Source: Tannerella sp.
Lineage (GTDB): Bacteria; Bacteroidota; Bacteroidia; Bacteroidales; Tannerellaceae
Assembly (NCBI GenBank): GCA_031268395.1
Contig: JAIRXI010000269.1
Location: 1-6,701 of the forward strand
DNA: 6,701 nucleotides
Direction of reading: 5' to 3'
A model generated the notes under the pieces. It saw nothing but the letters and a program-made list of their open reading frames with translations. It searched no databases and was not told the origin of the DNA. Made by a program: the position numbers and the translations under genes. Positions 4,037 to 6,701 of this stretch are shown one piece after another; within the stretch, counting starts at the first letter, position 1; each line of letters opens with the position of its first letter.

Positions 4037-4968
4037 CCGATATCTGCAAAAATTTTTTTATCCTGACTGTTCCAGTTCAATTTTTCCGAACTGTCGATGT
4101 TGAAAGCCTTGAGGGCGTCCATGATTTTGGCTTTCCAGTACCCCGACTGTTCGGCGTAGTAATTGCCGGTATTCGAGGCGTCTTCAAACAGCGGGCGAAT
4201 AAGCGGCCGGTATTCGGGTCGGCCGGGTTCTGCACACTGTTCGCGGGTTACGGTACCCGTATGCAGCAGCGCCACCCGCGCGGCAATGTAGGGCTGTATA
4301 CAAGCGACCAGTTCCTTTTCCGGGCCGGTCAGTCCGGAGGCGAAGGGATTCAGGGAGCTGAATATCTCCCCGGTAATCATGTCCCTGACCTCCGAGCGTT
4401 CGACCCGGCGAACCGGTTCAATCAATTTCTCAAACGTCAATCGGCTGTGGCTGATGTCTATCATGCCATGATACTGGAAGTCGGTGGCGTTGCGGAAGAA
4501 TTTCGGGCGGGGCATTGTCCGGTACGGGCTTTGCTCCCATTCCGGAAATCGGTCGGCGTACTGTTCCAGCCAGTCCAGCATGGATTCCAGGTTCTGCCAT
4601 CCGCGGAACATGGCCGATTCGCGGGCGCGCTCCACCTTGGCATCGGAAGCCGGCGCAAGGTTGTCGGTACGTGTGACGGTATGCCCGGCGTCGCCGAACT
4701 GGATGCTCGATTCGTATGTGGCGAGCATAGATGATAAAGGCCCCAGGGCAAGCCGGGCAAGGCCAAGCAGTGTACCCGCGTTCGCATCCTGGTTTTGGTC
4801 GCCGGCATCCAGGCAGGCGTTCAGCCTGTCGATCAGCTGCGTTCCAAGGTAACGGTGCAGGTAGAAGCGTTCGGCGTCGGCCACGAAGGGCTGGAAGGCT
4901 TCCCAGGGAGCAGATTTGCCTATCTTTACCGTCAATTTTAATGTGTTGATGTCTCTGATCAGCGTCAT
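4033..4968 (-). CDS. Uncharacterised Bacteroidales phage protein (311 aa), possibly the DUF6712 type
   Basis: The start at ATG 4968 lies four bases after the portal-like gene's stop. The N-terminal part (LIRDINTLKLTVKIGKSAPW, then FVADAERFYLHRYLGTQLID) reads like the conserved beginning of a family seen next to portal genes in Bacteroides prophages, which I tentatively recall as DUF6712. Further on, a helical region (LARLALGPLSSMLATYESSI) is followed by aromatic-rich segments and a C-terminal Y-rich helix (GYWKAKIMDALKAFNI). There is no signal peptide or membrane segment. A neck or head-tail connector role would suit its size and its place after the portal gene, but the sequence offers no direct proof. 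It is translationally coupled to the 264-aa gene through a four-base overlap. Confidence 0.6.
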   Translation of the reverse strand: MTLIRDINTLKLTVKIGKSAPWEAFQPFVADAERFYLHRYLGTQLIDRLNACLDAGDQNQDANAGTLLGLARLALGPLSSMLATYESSIQFGDAGHTVTRTDNLAPASDAKVERARESAMFRGWQNLESMLDWLEQYADRFPEWEQSPYRTMPRPKFFRNATDFQYHGMIDISHSRLTFEKLIEPVRRVERSEVRDMITGEIFSSLNPFASGLTGPEKELVACIQPYIAARVALLHTGTVTREQCAEPGRPEYRPLIRPLFEDASNTGNYYAEQSGYWKAKIMDALKAFNIDSSEKLNWNSQDKKIFADIG

Positions 4969-4972
4969 GTCG

Positions 4973-6379
4973 TTACGTTTTTTGATTGCCTATCTGCTTT
5001 TCCGCGCCGGTGTTCTTGTCGAGCGTCGTCAGCATGATGTTGGGGATGACGAAGTGAATGTCCGGATTCCATCCGTTGATGGCCTTCACGACATAAAGCG
5101 GCAGCAGCAGCATGTCGCGGACGGGTTTCGTGAGCGCCTGCTTGATGATAAACAGTTCGCGGGCTTCCGTCCCGTTGATGCTTTTGCCCTTTCCCGGCGA
5201 TGCACCCTGAAGAGAGGGATGAACGCCCATCGCATAACAGATGGCATTACTCGCTTCCTCGGAATCTTCGATGTATTCGCCGCCCTTGATGAAAGATTCC
5301 AGGGGCTTGATGATGATGTCCTGTTCCTCATATCCCTTTGTCATGTCATAGCGATAATGCGAAACGAAGCTTTTGCCGGCATTTTCCTCTCCGGAGAGAA
5401 ATTCATTGAGCTGTTTGAGGAAGAGCAGCTTGCGTTCCGCTTTTTTCTTCGGCTCGGTGATGCCTTCGGTTTTGAAAAGCTTGTCCCAGAAACTGACGTT
5501 TATCTGGACATGGTATTTGAGTACCATCTGATTTTTGATCAGCGCCTGTTTGAATTTGGGAATGGCGCAGGCGAAGTCGTACCATCCTGATTCGAAGATA
5601 GACCACCAGTAAGGTTTGGAATAGTAGAACCGTCCGGGTGTCGGCAGGGAAAGGGACATGACGAAACGCTTGTCTTTGCAGTCTTTCAGCTTGCCGGTTT
5701 TTTCGTCGGGATAGATACCCTTGCGCTTTTTCAGGTCGTAAATGGGTGCATCGCGGTCAAGAAAGGGCGTTACCGTCAGATCGTCCGGATAACCTTCCGT
5801 CCATTTGGCGGAATAGCCGTGCCATTCGATGCGTCCGGTCTTTTCGTCCTGTTCGCTCAGCCGGCTGAATACCGCCTCCTTCTGGCGGAGCATGACGATT
5901 TTCGGCTTCTTTTCGTCCTTATTGAAGATAAACTCCACGAATCCGTCGCCGAAAACAGCCATGTCGTTGCCGAGTTCCTGGTGTACGCGGTTCATGTTGT
6001 TGTCCTCAAGAAAACGAAAAATCTCCGGCGCTTCGGCAGGAAGCATTTCCTCATAGACGATTTCTCTTTTTTCGTTACGCTTTTTCCGGCAAACGATCAC
6101 GCTGTCGCCGTAGGCTATCCGGGCGTTAAAGTCAATATTGGACGAAACGGAGATGTTTTTTCCGATGGACTGCATGACTGTTGTCGGCAGGTTATTGCCC
6201 TGCCCCCAGGAGACGAATTTGATGGATTCGGTTTTCCGGTTTGCCGGCGTAATGCTTACCGATGATTTCGCGTCGTTTGTAATCCCGGACGAATCGGCCA
6301 TGGTTACAATGGCTTTGCCGCCGGCAAGATATGCCGTGTCTTCAAAGTCAAAAATCTGCTGTTCTATTACTTTTGTCAT
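4973..6379 (-). CDS. Phage portal-like protein (468 aa)
   Basis: Portal proteins form the dodecameric ring at one vertex of the phage head through which DNA enters and leaves. Several features fit: length near 470 aa; an N-terminal region with GQGNNLPTTVMQSIGKNISV (about 59-78) leading into a wing-like segment; NDMAVFGDGFVEFIFN at about 138-153, the usual 'G-D-G/A-[FY]' turn and strand; a long helical stem at about 260-295 (YDFACAIPKFKQALIKNQMV); and a C-terminal region at 373-435 (AICYAMGVHPSLQG, then NGTEARELFIIKQALTKPVR and MLLLPL). That last part matches the typical portal pattern of a 'G-V/I-P' helix, a small glycine loop and an asparagine-headed helix leading to 'P..'. No protease, nuclease or ATPase motif is seen. 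The closely spaced genes on both sides fit a virion operon. The terminase expected upstream would lie beyond the right edge. Confidence 0.7.
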   Translation of the reverse strand: MTKVIEQQIFDFEDTAYLAGGKAIVTMADSSGITNDAKSSVSITPANRKTESIKFVSWGQGNNLPTTVMQSIGKNISVSSNIDFNARIAYGDSVIVCRKKRNEKREIVYEEMLPAEAPEIFRFLEDNNMNRVHQELGNDMAVFGDGFVEFIFNKDEKKPKIVMLRQKEAVFSRLSEQDEKTGRIEWHGYSAKWTEGYPDDLTVTPFLDRDAPIYDLKKRKGIYPDEKTGKLKDCKDKRFVMSLSLPTPGRFYYSKPYWWSIFESGWYDFACAIPKFKQALIKNQMVLKYHVQINVSFWDKLFKTEGITEPKKKAERKLLFLKQLNEFLSGEENAGKSFVSHYRYDMTKGYEEQDIIIKPLESFIKGGEYIEDSEEASNAICYAMGVHPSLQGASPGKGKSINGTEARELFIIKQALTKPVRDMLLLPLYVVKAINGWNPDIHFVIPNIMLTTLDKNTGAEKQIGNQKT

Positions 6380-6384
6380 ACGAT

Positions 6385-6645
6385 TTATAAATATACGCTT
6401 GCGCCGTTAAATTCGATAATCAGACACTTGCGGATGGTTTTCGGGCGGGTGTCGCCTGCCGGCATGAGATTCACGGTAGAGCCTTTACTGTGAATCGACG
6501 TGCAGATACAGCCGGGAATACACGAAATTTCTCCGGTACTCTTCTTAACGTAGGAGATGGAAAACGTTACCGGTAAACCCGCTGCGTCTTTCTTTTCCAT
6601 TTCTTCCCATATCTTGGAAATTTTTATCCTTTTCGCTTTTTCCAT
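6385..6645 (-). CDS. Small hypothetical protein before the portal gene (86 aa)
   Basis: The ATG at 6645 (MEKAKRIKISKIWEEMEKKD) is chosen over an in-frame ATG at 6696, because the extra 17 residues would be read over the coding end of the upstream membrane-protein gene. The product has a basic N-terminal helix and then a beta-rich body (GLPVTFSISYVKKSTGEISC, IPGCICTS, KGSTVNLMPAGDTRPKTIRK, CLIIEFNGASVYL). Three cysteines lie within about twelve residues (SCIPGCICT), but no proper zinc-site spacing is evident. No family is recognised. It ends five bases before the portal gene and must be cotranscribed with it. Confidence 0.6.
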   Translation of the reverse strand: MEKAKRIKISKIWEEMEKKDAAGLPVTFSISYVKKSTGEISCIPGCICTSIHSKGSTVNLMPAGDTRPKTIRKCLIIEFNGASVYL

Positions 6646-6701
6646 ACTGCAAGGATTATTACCGACAAAACGGCTCCCGCTCCGAGGATGACCCACAGGA
6701 A
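6624..6701 (-). CDS. C-terminal end of a small membrane protein (partial)
   Basis: From the window edge a frame reads FLWVILGAGAVLSVIILAVW, then KKRKG and a TAA at 6624-6626. This is a membrane helix followed by a positively charged end, the usual signature of a single- or double-span protein with a cytoplasmic C-terminus. Its last 22 bases overlap the start of the 86-aa gene. The N-terminus lies outside the window. Because only 25 residues are visible, the call rests on hydrophobic pattern and on the close overlap with the next gene. Confidence 0.55.
   Translation of the reverse strand, partial: FLWVILGAGAVLSVIILAVWKKRKG

Noticed and set aside
3958..4734. Plus-strand open frame of 258 codons opposite the 311-aa gene
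   Set aside because: The minus-strand gene fits the tight operon spacing and has a conserved-looking N-terminus. The plus-strand product is rich in Arg, Gly and Val without domain pattern, and has no promoter or neighbour on that strand.
4916..5590. Plus-strand open frame of 224 codons opposite the portal-like gene
   Set aside because: It lies wholly antisense to the end of the portal-like coding region and the start of the next gene, so it is best read as a by-product of codon bias.

Overview
The window looks like part of a prophage, or a prophage-derived element, in a Bacteroidales genome, most likely Bacteroides or a close relative. Three lines of evidence point there. Three minus-strand sites match the Bacteroidetes promoter consensus exactly (TTTG, 19 bases, TAnnTTTG). 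Most start codons lack a Shine-Dalgarno sequence. The broken tyrosine recombinase at the left end reads like the Bacteroidales integrase family. Every intact gene is on the minus strand, so the window is best read from right to left.

Right block (6701 to 3242): a tightly packed structural operon. It holds the tail end of a small membrane protein, an 86-aa protein, a portal-like protein of 468 aa, a 311-aa protein and a 264-aa protein. Gaps are 4-5 bases or the genes overlap. A GC-rich hairpin with a T-rich tail (about 3151-3200) closes this block.

Middle block (3144 to about 2430): a self-contained, AT-rich toxin-antitoxin cassette. It has its own consensus promoter, a 46-aa lysine-rich putative antitoxin and an overlapping 138-aa PIN-domain (VapC-like) toxin. 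A weak hairpin with a run of seven T follows. The cassette looks like a phage moron.

Regulatory block (2520 to 2312): a second consensus promoter, an 8-codon open frame starting at the predicted transcript 5' end, the weak terminator, and three related 15-base segments that could pair in two mutually exclusive ways just before the start codon of the next gene. This is the most unusual part of the window.

Left block (2312 to 619): three small genes (67, 47 and 47 aa, the last a two-helix membrane protein), a strong terminator at 1775-1803, then two phage-type proteins of 167 and 197 aa, probably neck or tail-completion components. They end 33 bases from the truncated integrase gene, which lies on the opposite strand.

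No tRNA, rRNA, CRISPR array or insertion sequence was seen. Functions of most structural genes are inferred from context and general resemblance; only the PIN toxin, the integrase remnant and, less firmly, the portal protein are recognised from sequence motifs.
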